NCBI GenBank assembly: GCA_003209755.1 | Contig: QCPD01000004.1 | Location: 62,001 to 126,000 of the forward strand | Direction: 5' to 3' | From: Prochlorococcus sp. AG-436-C14 | GTDB lineage: Bacteria > Cyanobacteriota > Cyanobacteriia > PCC-6307 > Cyanobiaceae | DNA length: 64,000 nt | Part shown: piece after piece, positions 1 through 9,610 of the stretch | Numbering within the stretch: the first letter of the stretch is position 1 | Layout: each line of letters opens with the position of its first letter | The notes under the pieces: model-generated | Databases searched by the model: none | The model's input: the letters and a program-made list of their open reading frames with translations, nothing else | What the model was told of the DNA's origin: nothing | Made by a program: the position numbers and the translations under genes

Positions 1-441
1 AATTTCTTCAGGGGAAATAATTGTCCATCCATGACGTAAAAGCAGTTGATAACTACATAAACTTGCCTCAGTTTTTAAATTAATAGGTCTATCTTTGAGA
101 GTATCTTCTTCAATTTGATGTAATAGAGCTGTTGCATGCCCCTGCCGCGACGAACGCCCTCGGCAATAAAGTAATGCCAAGCGATTATGGGGATATTTCA
201 AAGCAAATGCTTCAATCGTTTGATTAACACAACTCACCCAGCCCACGCCTTGCTTAAGAGGTTTGTCTAATATGCCAGGAAGATAAGCCAAAGCTGACCA
301 CGCTTCAATCTGTTCTTGGCTATATAAGGATTGATCGCAAGTTCGAATAGCATCTTCATAAACTTCTCGTAGAGCCATTTCATCAGAACTCTCACAAGGT
401 CGCAAATATCGATTTAGACTGTTTCTATTAAATGAAGCCAA
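1..441 (-). CDS. GNAT-family N-acetyltransferase-like protein (partial, 3' end outside window)
   Basis: Reading the minus strand gives an open frame that runs off the left edge. It contains the segment HNRLALLYCRGRSSRQGHA, which resembles the acetyl-CoA-binding R/QxxGxG/A region of GNAT acetyltransferases (here RSSRQGHA), followed by a helix and the segment LLLRHGWTII near the end of what is visible. The substrate cannot be told. The frame has a stop just upstream and no ATG before position 378; a TTG at 441 (reading MASFNRNSLNRYL) or the ATG at 378 (MALREVYEDA) are the two possible starts. I used the longer one. It is divergent from the MFS gene, with 46 bases between them. Confidence 0.65.
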   Translation of the reverse strand, partial: MASFNRNSLNRYLRPCESSDEMALREVYEDAIRTCDQSLYSQEQIEAWSALAYLPGILDKPLKQGVGWVSCVNQTIEAFALKYPHNRLALLYCRGRSSRQGHATALLHQIEEDTLKDRPINLKTEASLCSYQLLLRHGWTIISPEEI

Positions 442-487
442 GTTCTCTGACAGTATGAGAGGGTGAATAAATTATGAGTTATTTGCT

Positions 488-1732
488 TTGAGAAGGCTAA
501 AAATTCCCACACTTTTAGGAGCTTTCATAACACTTCTAGATGATCGATTAGGTGAAACTATTGTTTTGCCTTTATTACCTTTTTTATTAGAGCAATTCAC
601 CACAAGCGCGACGACTCTTGGTTTTCTAACTGGAACTTATGCAATATCCCAGTTTGCTGCAGCCCCATTAATTGGAGCTTTGAGTGATCGTTTCGGTCGT
701 AAACCGATCATGATCACATGTGTCTCAGGTTCAGTAATAGGAATATGTCTATTTGCATTAACTGTAAGCCTGAATTGGGATAATTATTTACCTTTATGGG
801 CCTCAACAATACCTTTATCTTTACTGTTTTTAGCCAGGATAATTGATGGTATCAGTGGTGGTACAGCAGCTACTGCTACTACAATACTTGCAGATATATC
901 AACTCCCGAAAATCGCGCAAAAACTTTTGGTTTAATTGGAGTAGCGTTTGGTTTAGGTTTTATTCTTGGGCCAGGATTGGGAACAGCCCTTGCTAAATTT
1001 AGTGTTACTTTACCGGTATGGGTCGCAAGCGGATTTGCAATATTTAATCTTATTTTTGTCATTTGGTTTTTACCTGAAACACTGCCAAAAAACAAAAGAA
1101 ATTTATTACCAAGAAAAAGAGATTTGAATCCAATTAGTCAGCTATTAATTGTATTTAAAAACCCCTTAGCTAGAAGACTTTGCTTATCATTTTTTGTTTT
1201 CTTTATGGCATTTAATGGTTTTACAGCTATTTTAGTCCTTTATTTAAAAGAAAAATTTGGATGGAGTCCCGAATTATGTAGTGCTGCTTTTATTGTCGTT
1301 GGAGTTATCGCGATGATTGTTCAAGGAGCACTAATTGGTCCTCTTGTAAAAAGATTTGGGGAATCGAGATTAACTTTTACTGGTATTGGCTTTGTCATGA
1401 CTGGATGTATTCTTTTGACGCTCGCAAATGTAGACACGTCAATTCCTCTTGTATTTACTGCCGTCGCAATACTTGCAATGGGCACTGGTCTAGTAACTCC
1501 TAGTTTAAGAGCACTAATTTCAAGAAGACTAAGTTCTATCGGTCAAGGAGCAGTATTAGGAAATCTGCAGGGTTTACAAAGTCTTGGCACTTTTCTTGGA
1601 GCAATTGCAGCAGGACGCTCATATGATCTTTTGGGTCCAAGAAGTCCATTCTTTGGCACAATATTGCTTCTACTATTAGTTATGTTTTTAATTTCAGGGA
1701 AAAGTCTTACCAAGCAAAAAGCAAGCGCCTAG
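488..1732 (+). CDS. MFS drug/H+ antiporter-like efflux transporter
   Basis: This is a 414-residue inner-membrane protein of the major facilitator superfamily, closest in style to the TetA/multidrug exporter group. Hydrophobic helices fill the whole length, and the loop after helix 2 carries motif A, GALSDRFGRKP, at residues 63-73. A second region, GLGFILGPGLG, near residue 155 fits the antiporter motif C that is typical of 12-helix exporters. The only in-frame start before helix 1 is a TTG at 488; the nearby ATG at 474 stops after a few codons. The exported compound cannot be predicted. It stands alone between the divergent acetyltransferase and polyphosphate kinase. Confidence 0.85.
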   Translation: MRRLKIPTLLGAFITLLDDRLGETIVLPLLPFLLEQFTTSATTLGFLTGTYAISQFAAAPLIGALSDRFGRKPIMITCVSGSVIGICLFALTVSLNWDNYLPLWASTIPLSLLFLARIIDGISGGTAATATTILADISTPENRAKTFGLIGVAFGLGFILGPGLGTALAKFSVTLPVWVASGFAIFNLIFVIWFLPETLPKNKRNLLPRKRDLNPISQLLIVFKNPLARRLCLSFFVFFMAFNGFTAILVLYLKEKFGWSPELCSAAFIVVGVIAMIVQGALIGPLVKRFGESRLTFTGIGFVMTGCILLTLANVDTSIPLVFTAVAILAMGTGLVTPSLRALISRRLSSIGQGAVLGNLQGLQSLGTFLGAIAAGRSYDLLGPRSPFFGTILLLLLVMFLISGKSLTKQKASA

Positions 1733-1795
1733 ACTGATAGATCATCCAGCCATTAAAATAATAATAATTTAAAATTGAATAAAAAAGTTATAGAT

Positions 1796-3925
1796 ATGAC
1801 TACTCCAAAAATCAATAATGAAACTTATATTAATCGTGAGCTAAGTTGGATAGATTTTAATAAACGTGTTTTAGAACTTGCTATTGAAGAGGAAACACCA
1901 TTACTAGAAAAAATTAAATTTAGTTCAATCTTTAGCAATAATTTAGACGAGTTTTTCATGGTCAGAGTTGCTTCATTAAAATCACAAGTAGAAGGTGGGA
2001 TTTCAAAAAGAAGCCAGGATGGAAAATCTGCTGAAGAACAACTTATTGCAATTCGAAATTATTTAGATCCTATTTTAAAAACGCAGCAAAATAAAACAAA
2101 GAAATATATAGAAGAGGACTTTAAAAAAGATAATATATTTATACTTGAATATAAAGAATTAAATGAAAGGCAAAAGGTTTGGATAGATAATTATTTTACA
2201 ACTGCAATTTTTCCGATACTAACCCCATTAGCAGTTGACCCTTCTCATCCATTCCCTTTCATAAGTAATCTTAGTTTAAATTTATCTGCAATTATCGTCG
2301 ATTATGAATCAGATAAAGAACAATTTACCCGCATAAAAATTCCTCGGGAGAGTATTTCTAGATTTATCAGTATTCCAGTTGAACTACATAACAATGAATC
2401 AACAAAATATACGGGGATTGCCATTGAGCAAATCATTGCAAATAATCTATCCATGCTTTTCCCTGGAATGGGTGTTAAAGAATATTCGTTCTTTCGCGTT
2501 ACAAGAGATGCTGATCTAGAGCTTCGAGACATTGAAGCTGATGATTTAATGAGTGCACTCGAAGAAGGTTTACGCAAGCGTCGCAAAGGCGGTGAAGTCG
2601 TGAGGCTAGAAGTCTCTACAAATACACCAAAAGTAATTCTTGATCTTTTACAAGAAGGTATGAATATTGAAAAAGAAAATTTATATCAAATTGAGGGGTT
2701 GTTAGCATTAGATGAATTAATAGAATTAACATCTTTAAATCTTCCAAAATTAAAATTTAAAGAGCATCAAGGTATTACTCATAATTCACTCAAAAATAGT
2801 CAGTTGCGCGAACAAGAAGAATTAAATACCAGCAAAAAAAGGGATTTTAAAAGTATATTTTCCATTATTCGCCGTAATGATTTACTAGTCCATCATCCAT
2901 ACAATCTTTTCTCGACTTCAGTTGAGGAGTTTATTAATCAAGCGGCGGAAGATAAGCAAGTCATGGGAATCAAAATGACCTTGTATCGAATTTCCAAAGA
3001 CTCTTTAATTATTGATGCACTTATAAGAGCTGCTGAGAAAGGAAAGCAAGTAATGGCTCTCGTTGAACTAAAAGCAAGATTTGATGAAGATAATAATATC
3101 CAATGGGCAAAACAATTAGAGCAAGCTGGAGTTCATGTTGTCTATGGAGTCATTGGACTAAAAACTCATACAAAAATCGCTTTGATCATAAGAAAGGAAA
3201 AAAACAGATTAAGAACATACTTTCATATTGGGACTGGTAATTATAATTCGAAAACGTCTAAAACATATACAGATTTTGGCTTATTATCTTGTCAACCTGA
3301 GCTTGGTCAAGATCTTATAGAACTATTTAATTATTTGACTGGATTTGCTAAACAACAATCCTATAGAAAATTATTAGTTGCACCAGTAACTCTTAGAAAT
3401 GGAATAGAAAAGCTAATCAAAAGAGAAATCTATTATGCAAAAAATGGTTTACCTGCCAGGATAATAGCCAAAATGAATTCCCTAGTAGATCCAGAAATTA
3501 TAAAGCTATTGTATATAGCATCACAGGAAGGAGTAAAAATTGAACTTATAATTAGAGGCATGTGCTGCCTATATCCTCAGAAAAAAGGCTTAAGCGAAAA
3601 TATAAAAGTAACCAGCATTATTGGTAGATTTTTAGAACATTCAAGAATCTTTTGGTTTAATAACGATGGAGATGCAGAAGTATTTATTGGTAGTGCAGAT
3701 TGGATGAGGCGTAATTTAGATAGAAGAGTTGAAGCAGTGACACCTATTGAAGATAATAAAATTAAAAAAGAAATTAAACATTTACTTGATTCTTATTTAG
3801 AAGTAAATAAAGACTCTTGGAACATGCAAAGTGATGGTAGCTACACCAAAAATCAAATTTTGAATGATAAGAAAAAATATATTCAAGAAAAAATTATTAA
3901 GCTATACAAAAAAGAAGAAAATTAA
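1796..3925 (+). CDS. ppk: polyphosphate kinase 1
   Basis: PPK1 reversibly transfers the terminal phosphate of ATP to long-chain polyphosphate, the phosphorus and energy store of the cell. The N-terminal segment YINRELSWIDFNKRVLELA is the family hallmark. The C-terminal catalytic half has KTHTKIALI, whose His (about residue 458) matches the autophosphorylated histidine, then FHIGTGNYN, and a second His in FLEHSRIFWF. The frame can be opened seven codons earlier at a TTG (1775), but the ATG at 1796 (MTTPKINNETY) gives the usual PPK length of about 700 residues and was preferred. It is followed by a 155-base gap before the sigma factor gene. Confidence 0.95.
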   Translation: MTTPKINNETYINRELSWIDFNKRVLELAIEEETPLLEKIKFSSIFSNNLDEFFMVRVASLKSQVEGGISKRSQDGKSAEEQLIAIRNYLDPILKTQQNKTKKYIEEDFKKDNIFILEYKELNERQKVWIDNYFTTAIFPILTPLAVDPSHPFPFISNLSLNLSAIIVDYESDKEQFTRIKIPRESISRFISIPVELHNNESTKYTGIAIEQIIANNLSMLFPGMGVKEYSFFRVTRDADLELRDIEADDLMSALEEGLRKRRKGGEVVRLEVSTNTPKVILDLLQEGMNIEKENLYQIEGLLALDELIELTSLNLPKLKFKEHQGITHNSLKNSQLREQEELNTSKKRDFKSIFSIIRRNDLLVHHPYNLFSTSVEEFINQAAEDKQVMGIKMTLYRISKDSLIIDALIRAAEKGKQVMALVELKARFDEDNNIQWAKQLEQAGVHVVYGVIGLKTHTKIALIIRKEKNRLRTYFHIGTGNYNSKTSKTYTDFGLLSCQPELGQDLIELFNYLTGFAKQQSYRKLLVAPVTLRNGIEKLIKREIYYAKNGLPARIIAKMNSLVDPEIIKLLYIASQEGVKIELIIRGMCCLYPQKKGLSENIKVTSIIGRFLEHSRIFWFNNDGDAEVFIGSADWMRRNLDRRVEAVTPIEDNKIKKEIKHLLDSYLEVNKDSWNMQSDGSYTKNQILNDKKKYIQEKIIKLYKKEEN

Positions 3926-4080
3926 AAAAATTAAAAGCTTTTTTCAAAATATTCAATCTGTTTTTTTGATGCGCTTTATACCTAATTAGGCAAAAAGTCA
4001 TAAATTTTTCGTTTCAATTAGTCAACTTCTCCTTATAAGTGCTAACTTCTTAATAAATCTAATTTTAAGAGGCCAGGGTG

Positions 4081-5103
4081 ATGGGGATCCCGCTGGAATC
4101 TGCCAAGGAAATTTCTGATGTCTCATCAGGAAAGTCTAATTCGGCAAGCACAAGTCAAAAACTATCTGCATCAAGTCTCAGTAGTCAAAAATCTCACAGT
4201 TCTAGAAGACAAAGTAATCGTCTAGCTACTGATGCGATAGGTTTCTATCTCACAAGTATTGGCAGAGTCCCACTTCTGACTCCTGCAGAAGAAATTGAGC
4301 TTGCTCATCATGTGCAGCAAATGAAAGATTTGTTGAGCCTTCCTCTGGAACAACGCTCTACCCGTCAGAAACACAAAATAAAAATGGGCAAGCGGGCAAG
4401 AGATCGCATGATGGCCGCAAATCTGAGACTTGTTGTAAGTGTTGCAAAAAAATATCAAAATCAAGGTCTCGAATTACTCGATTTAGTTCAAGAAGGTGCA
4501 ATTGGATTAGAAAGAGCTGTTGATAAATTTGATCCTGCAATGGGTTATAAATTCTCAACCTATGCGTACTGGTGGATAAGACAAGGGATGACGCGTGCCA
4601 TTGATAACAGTGCTAGAACTATTCGGCTGCCAATACATATCAGCGAAAAGCTTTCAAAAATGCGCCGCATATCGCGTGAATTATCGCATCGATTTGGTAG
4701 ACAACCAAATCGACTAGAGTTGGCAAACGCAATGGGAATTGAACCTCAAGATCTAGAAGATCTAGTGTCGCAAAGCGCGCCATGTGCGTCTCTTGATGCT
4801 CATGCAAGAGGAGAAGAAGATCGAAGCACTCTTGGAGAACTTATTCCAGACCCAAATTCTGACGAGCCCATGGAAGGGATGGATAGAAGTATTCAAAAAG
4901 AACACCTTGGAGGTTGGTTATCGCAATTAAATGAGAGAGAGCAAAAAATCATGCGACTTCGCTTTGGCCTCGATGGAGCAGAACCACTTACTCTTGCTGA
5001 AATTGGAAGACAAATAAATGTTTCGAGAGAACGTGTAAGACAACTTGAGGCAAAAGCAATTTTAAAGTTGAGGGTAATGACTACTCATCAAAACGCTGCT
5101 TAA
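4081..5103 (+). CDS. group 2 RpoD-type sigma-70 factor
   Basis: This sigma factor directs RNA polymerase to a subset of promoters. Region 1.2 (DAIGFYLTSIGRVPLLTPAEE) is followed by region 2 with NLRLVVSVAKKY and YKFSTYAYWWIRQGMTRAI, region 3 (RLPIHISEKLSKM) and region 4 with LTLAEIGRQINVSRERVRQ as the -35 helix-turn-helix. At 340 residues it lacks the long region 1.1 and spacer of the primary sigma, which places it among the non-essential group 2 factors common in cyanobacteria. The first 45 residues are Ser-rich and look disordered. A GTG at 4078 precedes the ATG at 4081; the AAGAGG at 4067-4072 is better spaced for the ATG. Confidence 0.93.
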   Translation: MGIPLESAKEISDVSSGKSNSASTSQKLSASSLSSQKSHSSRRQSNRLATDAIGFYLTSIGRVPLLTPAEEIELAHHVQQMKDLLSLPLEQRSTRQKHKIKMGKRARDRMMAANLRLVVSVAKKYQNQGLELLDLVQEGAIGLERAVDKFDPAMGYKFSTYAYWWIRQGMTRAIDNSARTIRLPIHISEKLSKMRRISRELSHRFGRQPNRLELANAMGIEPQDLEDLVSQSAPCASLDAHARGEEDRSTLGELIPDPNSDEPMEGMDRSIQKEHLGGWLSQLNEREQKIMRLRFGLDGAEPLTLAEIGRQINVSRERVRQLEAKAILKLRVMTTHQNAA

Positions 5104-5106
5104 ACA

Positions 5107-5760
5107 TTGCCGATTCAAATAGCTATTTTTTTTATTGCGTTATGGATAATTATAATTTTATTAATTGCATTTTTATGTAAAAGATATTTTCCTAAAAAAG
5201 AAGAGGTAAGTAGAAAAATTATTCATATTGGAACAGGGCCTGTAATTCTTTTAGCCTGGTTATTTGATATTCCAAAAAATATAGCTTTCTTAACTGCATT
5301 ATTGATCACCATAGCCTTAGGTGTTAATTATCAATTTCGTTTATTACCAGCCATTGAAGATATTGAGAGAAAAAGTTTTGGAACAATTGCATATGGTATC
5401 AGTATCACAATTTTACTTTTACTTTTCTGGCCTCGCTATGCATTATCTATTTCCATAGGAGTACTATCAATGGCTTTTGGTGATGGATTAGCAGGTTTAA
5501 TCGGAAGGTCTATTAACTCTCCAAAATGGTCAATCCTCGGTCAAACGAAATCGATTGTTGGAACATTAACGATGGGGTCAGTAGTAGCTATAACGACTTC
5601 AATTATCTCTTCAACTAATAATTTAGGCATACAGCCTCTAGAAATCATAGTTATTTCGCTAATGGCAACTTTTTTAGAACAAATAAGTCCTTGGGGCATG
5701 GACAATTTAACTGTTCCTATTGGAGTAACTTGTATAGGAATATGGTTAGTAGGAATATAA
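5107..5760 (+). CDS. phytol/dolichol kinase-family (SEC59-like) membrane protein
   Basis: A 217-residue protein with about six or seven membrane helices. The cytoplasmic segment SRKIIHIGTGPVILLAW and the motif FGDGLAGLIGR are typical of the CTP-dependent polyprenol, phytol and diacylglycerol kinase family; cyanobacterial members are related to VTE5, which phosphorylates phytol released from chlorophyll for tocopherol or chlorophyll reuse. The substrate here is inferred only from the family. It starts three bases after the sigma factor stop with a TTG and no ATG alternative, so the two genes are probably co-transcribed. It converges on the DAHP synthase gene with 15 bases between them. Confidence 0.8.
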   Translation: MPIQIAIFFIALWIIIILLIAFLCKRYFPKKEEVSRKIIHIGTGPVILLAWLFDIPKNIAFLTALLITIALGVNYQFRLLPAIEDIERKSFGTIAYGISITILLLLFWPRYALSISIGVLSMAFGDGLAGLIGRSINSPKWSILGQTKSIVGTLTMGSVVAITTSIISSTNNLGIQPLEIIVISLMATFLEQISPWGMDNLTVPIGVTCIGIWLVGI

Positions 5761-5775
5761 AAAAACTAACTATAT

Positions 5776-6846
5776 TTATTTGACTGATTCAGCTAGTTCC
5801 TCTAATAAAACTTCAGTTGTAGAAAAATTTATGCATGCATCCGTAACACTTTGCCCATAGGTAAGTTTTGACAAATCTGAATTTAATTGCTGATTCCCTT
5901 CAACGAGATGACTTTCAATCATTACGCCCATTATATTCTTTGATCCACCTTTTAACTGTGATGCAACATCCCGTAAAACATCTGATTGTCTACGAAAATC
6001 TTTATTTGAGTTTCCATGACTACAATCGACCATGACTCTTCCAGGCATCTTAGATTGTGCCAATTCATCAGCAATTAAATTAATTGCATCAAGATGATAA
6101 TTAGTTCCATTCTTACCACCTCTTAAAACAAGATGTCCATCTGGATTGCCTGTAGTACTAACTATCGAAGCGTGACCATCGTTATTAATTCCTAAAAAAT
6201 GATGCGGTTTTGAAGCCGCTTGCATTGCATTAATCGCTATCGTTGCTGTCCCATCAGTTCCATTCTTATAACCAACCGGCATTGATAATCCAGATGCCAT
6301 TTCACGATGAGTCTGGCTCTCTGTCGTTCTCGCTCCAATAGCAGTCCAACTAATTAAATCAGCAATATATTGCGGAACAACTGGATCAAGTAATTCAGTT
6401 GCTGCCGGCATTCCTTTTTTGGCTAAATCAAGTAATAGACCTCTTGCCTTTCTTAAACCAGTATTAATATCGTAAGAATTATCAAGATGAGGATCATTAA
6501 TAAGTCCTTTCCAACCAACAGTTGTACGTGGTTTCTCAAAATAAACACGCATAACAATCTCTAGTTTTTGACTATATTTCTCCCTAAATGGGGCTAAACG
6601 ATTTGCATATTCAATTGCAGCATCAACATCATGCACCGAACATGGTCCAACAATTACCAAAATTCTTTGATCATTGCCATGAAGAATTGATTGAATCTTT
6701 TTTCGAGTAGTAGATACAACTCCCGAGGCTGCCTTATCCAAAGGCAAATCTCTATGAATTAATGCTGGTGACATTAATGGGCGAGTCTCGACCACATGAA
6801 GGTCAGAGGTGCTATCCACCATTGAAAAATATGATGAGGTGGACAT
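5776..6846 (-). CDS. aroG: 3-deoxy-7-phosphoheptulonate (DAHP) synthase, type I
   Basis: This enzyme condenses phosphoenolpyruvate with erythrose 4-phosphate, the first step of the shikimate pathway to aromatic amino acids, quinones and folate. The 356-residue length and the motifs VIVGPCSVHD, RVYFEKPRTTVGWKG and MVDCSHGNSNKD are those of the AroF/AroG/AroH (type I-alpha) group, which is usually feedback inhibited by an aromatic amino acid through its N-terminal part. Which amino acid controls it cannot be seen. The aroE gene of the same pathway lies about 10 kb away. It is divergent from acnB. Confidence 0.93.
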   Translation of the reverse strand: MSTSSYFSMVDSTSDLHVVETRPLMSPALIHRDLPLDKAASGVVSTTRKKIQSILHGNDQRILVIVGPCSVHDVDAAIEYANRLAPFREKYSQKLEIVMRVYFEKPRTTVGWKGLINDPHLDNSYDINTGLRKARGLLLDLAKKGMPAATELLDPVVPQYIADLISWTAIGARTTESQTHREMASGLSMPVGYKNGTDGTATIAINAMQAASKPHHFLGINNDGHASIVSTTGNPDGHLVLRGGKNGTNYHLDAINLIADELAQSKMPGRVMVDCSHGNSNKDFRRQSDVLRDVASQLKGGSKNIMGVMIESHLVEGNQQLNSDLSKLTYGQSVTDACINFSTTEVLLEELAESVK

Positions 6847-6999
6847 TTAAAGCGTGATCATAGATATAAGATTAGAGAAGTATCAGTCATAGGGGGGTAA
6901 TAAGTTGCATTATCTGAATGTTTGTTCAAGAAACATGTGATTGTAAACAATGAAAACAAAAGGCCCTCACTCAAATACATTCTCAGTTGAGATTTAAAA

Positions 7000-9600
7000 A
7001 TGCTAAAAAATTACTTGTCACATGTTGCAGAAAGAGAAGCGTTAGGGATCCCTCCGCTTCCTTTAGATGCAAAACAAACTAAAGATTTAACAGAGTTATT
7101 AGAAAAACCCGACAAAAAATTCGATCAAAACTTCTTACTTGATCTCCTTATTAATCGAATTCCTCCCGGGGTTGATCAAGCCTCTTATGTTAAAGCGACT
7201 TGGCTTAGCTCAATTGCTCAAGAAGAAGCAAAAAGTCCGATAGTAAGTCCTTTAAAAGCAACTGAGCTTTTGGGTACAATGATTGGAGGATATAATGTAG
7301 CAGCATTAATTGAAATACTAAAATCTAATAATAAAGAATTAGCATCTTCAGCTTGTAATGCATTAAGTAATACTCTTTTAGTTTATGATGCTTTAAACGA
7401 CATTTTAGAATTAGCAAAAAATAATATTTATGCAAAAAAAATTATAATTAGCTGGTCCAATGGAGAATGGTTCACCAATAAACAACCCTTAGCACAAGAA
7501 ATAACAGTAACAGTATTTAAAGTTGCAGGAGAAACAAATACAGACGACCTCTCTCCAGCAACTCATGCCACAACAAGACCAGATATTCCTTTACATGCTC
7601 TAGCGATGCTAGAGACTCGAGATCCAAATGGTTTAAGTATTATTGAAGAATTAAAAAAGAAAGGATATCCAATCGCATATGTTGGAGATGTTGTTGGAAC
7701 AGGAAGCTCTAGAAAATCAGCAATAAACTCTGTCCTTTGGCATACAGGACAAGACATACCTTACGTGCCCAATAAAAGGGGGAGCGGAGTTGTAATAGGA
7801 GGCAAAATTGCTCCTATTTTCTTCAATACTGCTGAAGATTCAGGTGCTCTTCCAATTGAATGCGATGTCAGCAATCTCAAAACAGGAGATGTAATTAGTA
7901 TTTTTCCTTATAAAGGAGAAGTTAGAAGAAGTAAAAATGAAAAAAACGGTGGAGAACTCTTATCAAAATTTGACTTAAAACCACAAACTATTACTGATGA
8001 AGTACGAGCAGGTGGGCGAATTCCTTTAATGATTGGAAGAGCCTTGACAGACAAAGTTAGAACAAAATTAAAACTTCCCCCCTCTACTCTTTTTATACGT
8101 CCTGGTCAGCCACCTGAATCAAAGCATGGGTTTACACAAGCTCAAAAAATGGTTGGGAAAGCTTGCGGTTTAGAAGGCGTGCTCCCTGGTTCAAGTTGTG
8201 AGCCAATAATGACAACAGTTGGTAGTCAAGATACCACTGGTCCAATGACTAGAGATGAAATGAAAGAATTAGCCTGTTTAGGATTTTCTGCTGATCTAGT
8301 TATGCAGAGTTTTTGTCATACGGCAGCATATCCTAAGCCCGTTGATATCAAAACTCAAAAAGAACTCCCTGATTTTTTTGCTGAAAGAGGCGGAATAGCA
8401 TTAAAACCCGGTGATGGAATTATTCACAGTTGGCTAAATAGGATGCTTTTACCGGACACAGTCGGGACAGGTGGTGATAGTCACACACGATTCCCATTGG
8501 GCATTTCATTTCCAGGTGGTTCGGGAGTTGTGGCATTTGCTGCCGCCATTGGTTCTATGCCTTTAGATATGCCAGAGTCAGTTCTTGTACGTTTTAAAGG
8601 GTCTTTACAAACTGGCGTCACTTTAAGGGATGTAGTTAATGCCATTCCTTGGATGGCTATACAACAAGGTCTTCTGACCGTCGCAAAAACGAACAAAGTC
8701 AATGTGTTTAATGGAAAAATCTTAGAAATTGAAGGTCTACCAAACCTAAAATTAGAGCAAGCCTTTGAGTTAACTGATGCAAGTGCAGAAAGATCTTGTG
8801 CTGGATGCACTATTCAACTATCTGAATCAACAATCAGTGAATATTTAAAAAGCAACATTGTTCTACTTAAAAATATGATTGCTAGGGGATACAAAGACCC
8901 AAGAACAATAAGTAGAAGAATTAAAGAAATGGAGGATTGGTTAAAAAAACCAGATTTACTATCTGCCGACTCCAATGCTCAATACTCAGAAATCATCGAA
9001 ATAGACTTGAAGGAACTCAAAGAACCTGTTTTAGCTTGTCCTAATGATCCTGATAACGTCAAACTTTTAAGCGAAGTCGCCGGCACTCCCATTCAAGAAG
9101 TTTTTATTGGTTCTTGTATGACTAATATTGGACATTATAGAGCCGCCGCCAAAATTCTCGAAGGAGAAGGGGAAATAGCAGCAAGATTATGGGTATGTCC
9201 GCCAACACGAATGGACGAGGAGATTTTGAAAAAGGAAGGATACTACGAGATCTTTAAAAAAGCTGGTAGCCGAATGGAAATGCCTGGTTGTTCTCTATGC
9301 ATGGGAAATCAAGCTCGTGTAGAAGATAATTCAACTGTTTTCTCAACCAGCACAAGAAATTTCAACAACAGATTAGGGAAAGGAGCTCAAGTATTCTTAG
9401 GAAGCGCAGAACTGGCGGCTGTTTGCTCTTTGTTGGGTCATATACCTACAACTGATGAATATCTTGAAATAGCTTCTAAAAAAGTTTCCCCTTTAACTGA
9501 CGAAATATATAGATACTTAAACTTTGATGAAATACCAAACTTTATCGAAGAAGGCCGTGTAATAACAACAGAAGAAGAGGCCTCTATTTTACAAAACTAA
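7000..9600 (+). CDS. acnB: aconitate hydratase B
   Basis: Aconitase B interconverts citrate and isocitrate, feeding 2-oxoglutarate for nitrogen assimilation. At 866 residues it has the AcnB layout: an N-terminal helical HEAT-like domain (about residues 1-160), then the swivelling domain with [14 protein letters not shown] and [14 protein letters not shown], then the three-domain catalytic core. The [4Fe-4S] ligands are visible as Cys in [11 protein letters not shown] and the CxxC of [13 protein letters not shown]. The neighbouring segment [18 protein letters not shown] is characteristic. No clear Shine-Dalgarno precedes the ATG. The chloride channel gene starts 10 bases after its stop. Confidence 0.96.
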   Translation: MLKNYLSHVAEREALGIPPLPLDAKQTKDLTELLEKPDKKFDQNFLLDLLINRIPPGVDQASYVKATWLSSIAQEEAKSPIVSPLKATELLGTMIGGYNVAALIEILKSNNKELASSACNALSNTLLVYDALNDILELAKNNIYAKKIIISWSNGEWFTNKQPLAQEITVTVFKVAGETNTDDLSPATHATTRPDIPLHALAMLETRDPNGLSIIEELKKKGYPIAYVGDVVGTGSSRKSAINSVLWHTGQDIPYVPNKRGSGVVIGGKIAPIFFNTAEDSGALPIECDVSNLKTGDVISIFPYKGEVRRSKNEKNGGELLSKFDLKPQTITDEVRAGGRIPLMIGRALTDKVRTKLKLPPSTLFIRPGQPPESKHGFTQAQKMVGKACGLEGVLPGSSCEPIMTTVGSQDTTGPMTRDEMKELACLGFSADLVMQSFCHTAAYPKPVDIKTQKELPDFFAERGGIALKPGDGIIHSWLNRMLLPDTVGTGGDSHTRFPLGISFPGGSGVVAFAAAIGSMPLDMPESVLVRFKGSLQTGVTLRDVVNAIPWMAIQQGLLTVAKTNKVNVFNGKILEIEGLPNLKLEQAFELTDASAERSCAGCTIQLSESTISEYLKSNIVLLKNMIARGYKDPRTISRRIKEMEDWLKKPDLLSADSNAQYSEIIEIDLKELKEPVLACPNDPDNVKLLSEVAGTPIQEVFIGSCMTNIGHYRAAAKILEGEGEIAARLWVCPPTRMDEEILKKEGYYEIFKKAGSRMEMPGCSLCMGNQARVEDNSTVFSTSTRNFNNRLGKGAQVFLGSAELAAVCSLLGHIPTTDEYLEIASKKVSPLTDEIYRYLNFDEIPNFIEEGRVITTEEEASILQN

Positions 9601-9610
9601 ATTGAATTAA

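Noticed and set aside
784-1095. 103-residue minus-strand frame inside the MFS gene
   Set aside because: It is the reverse complement of transmembrane helices of the transporter, a common source of false frames.
8481-8810. 109-residue minus-strand frame in acnB
   Set aside because: It lies entirely within the well-conserved aconitase core; no independent support.
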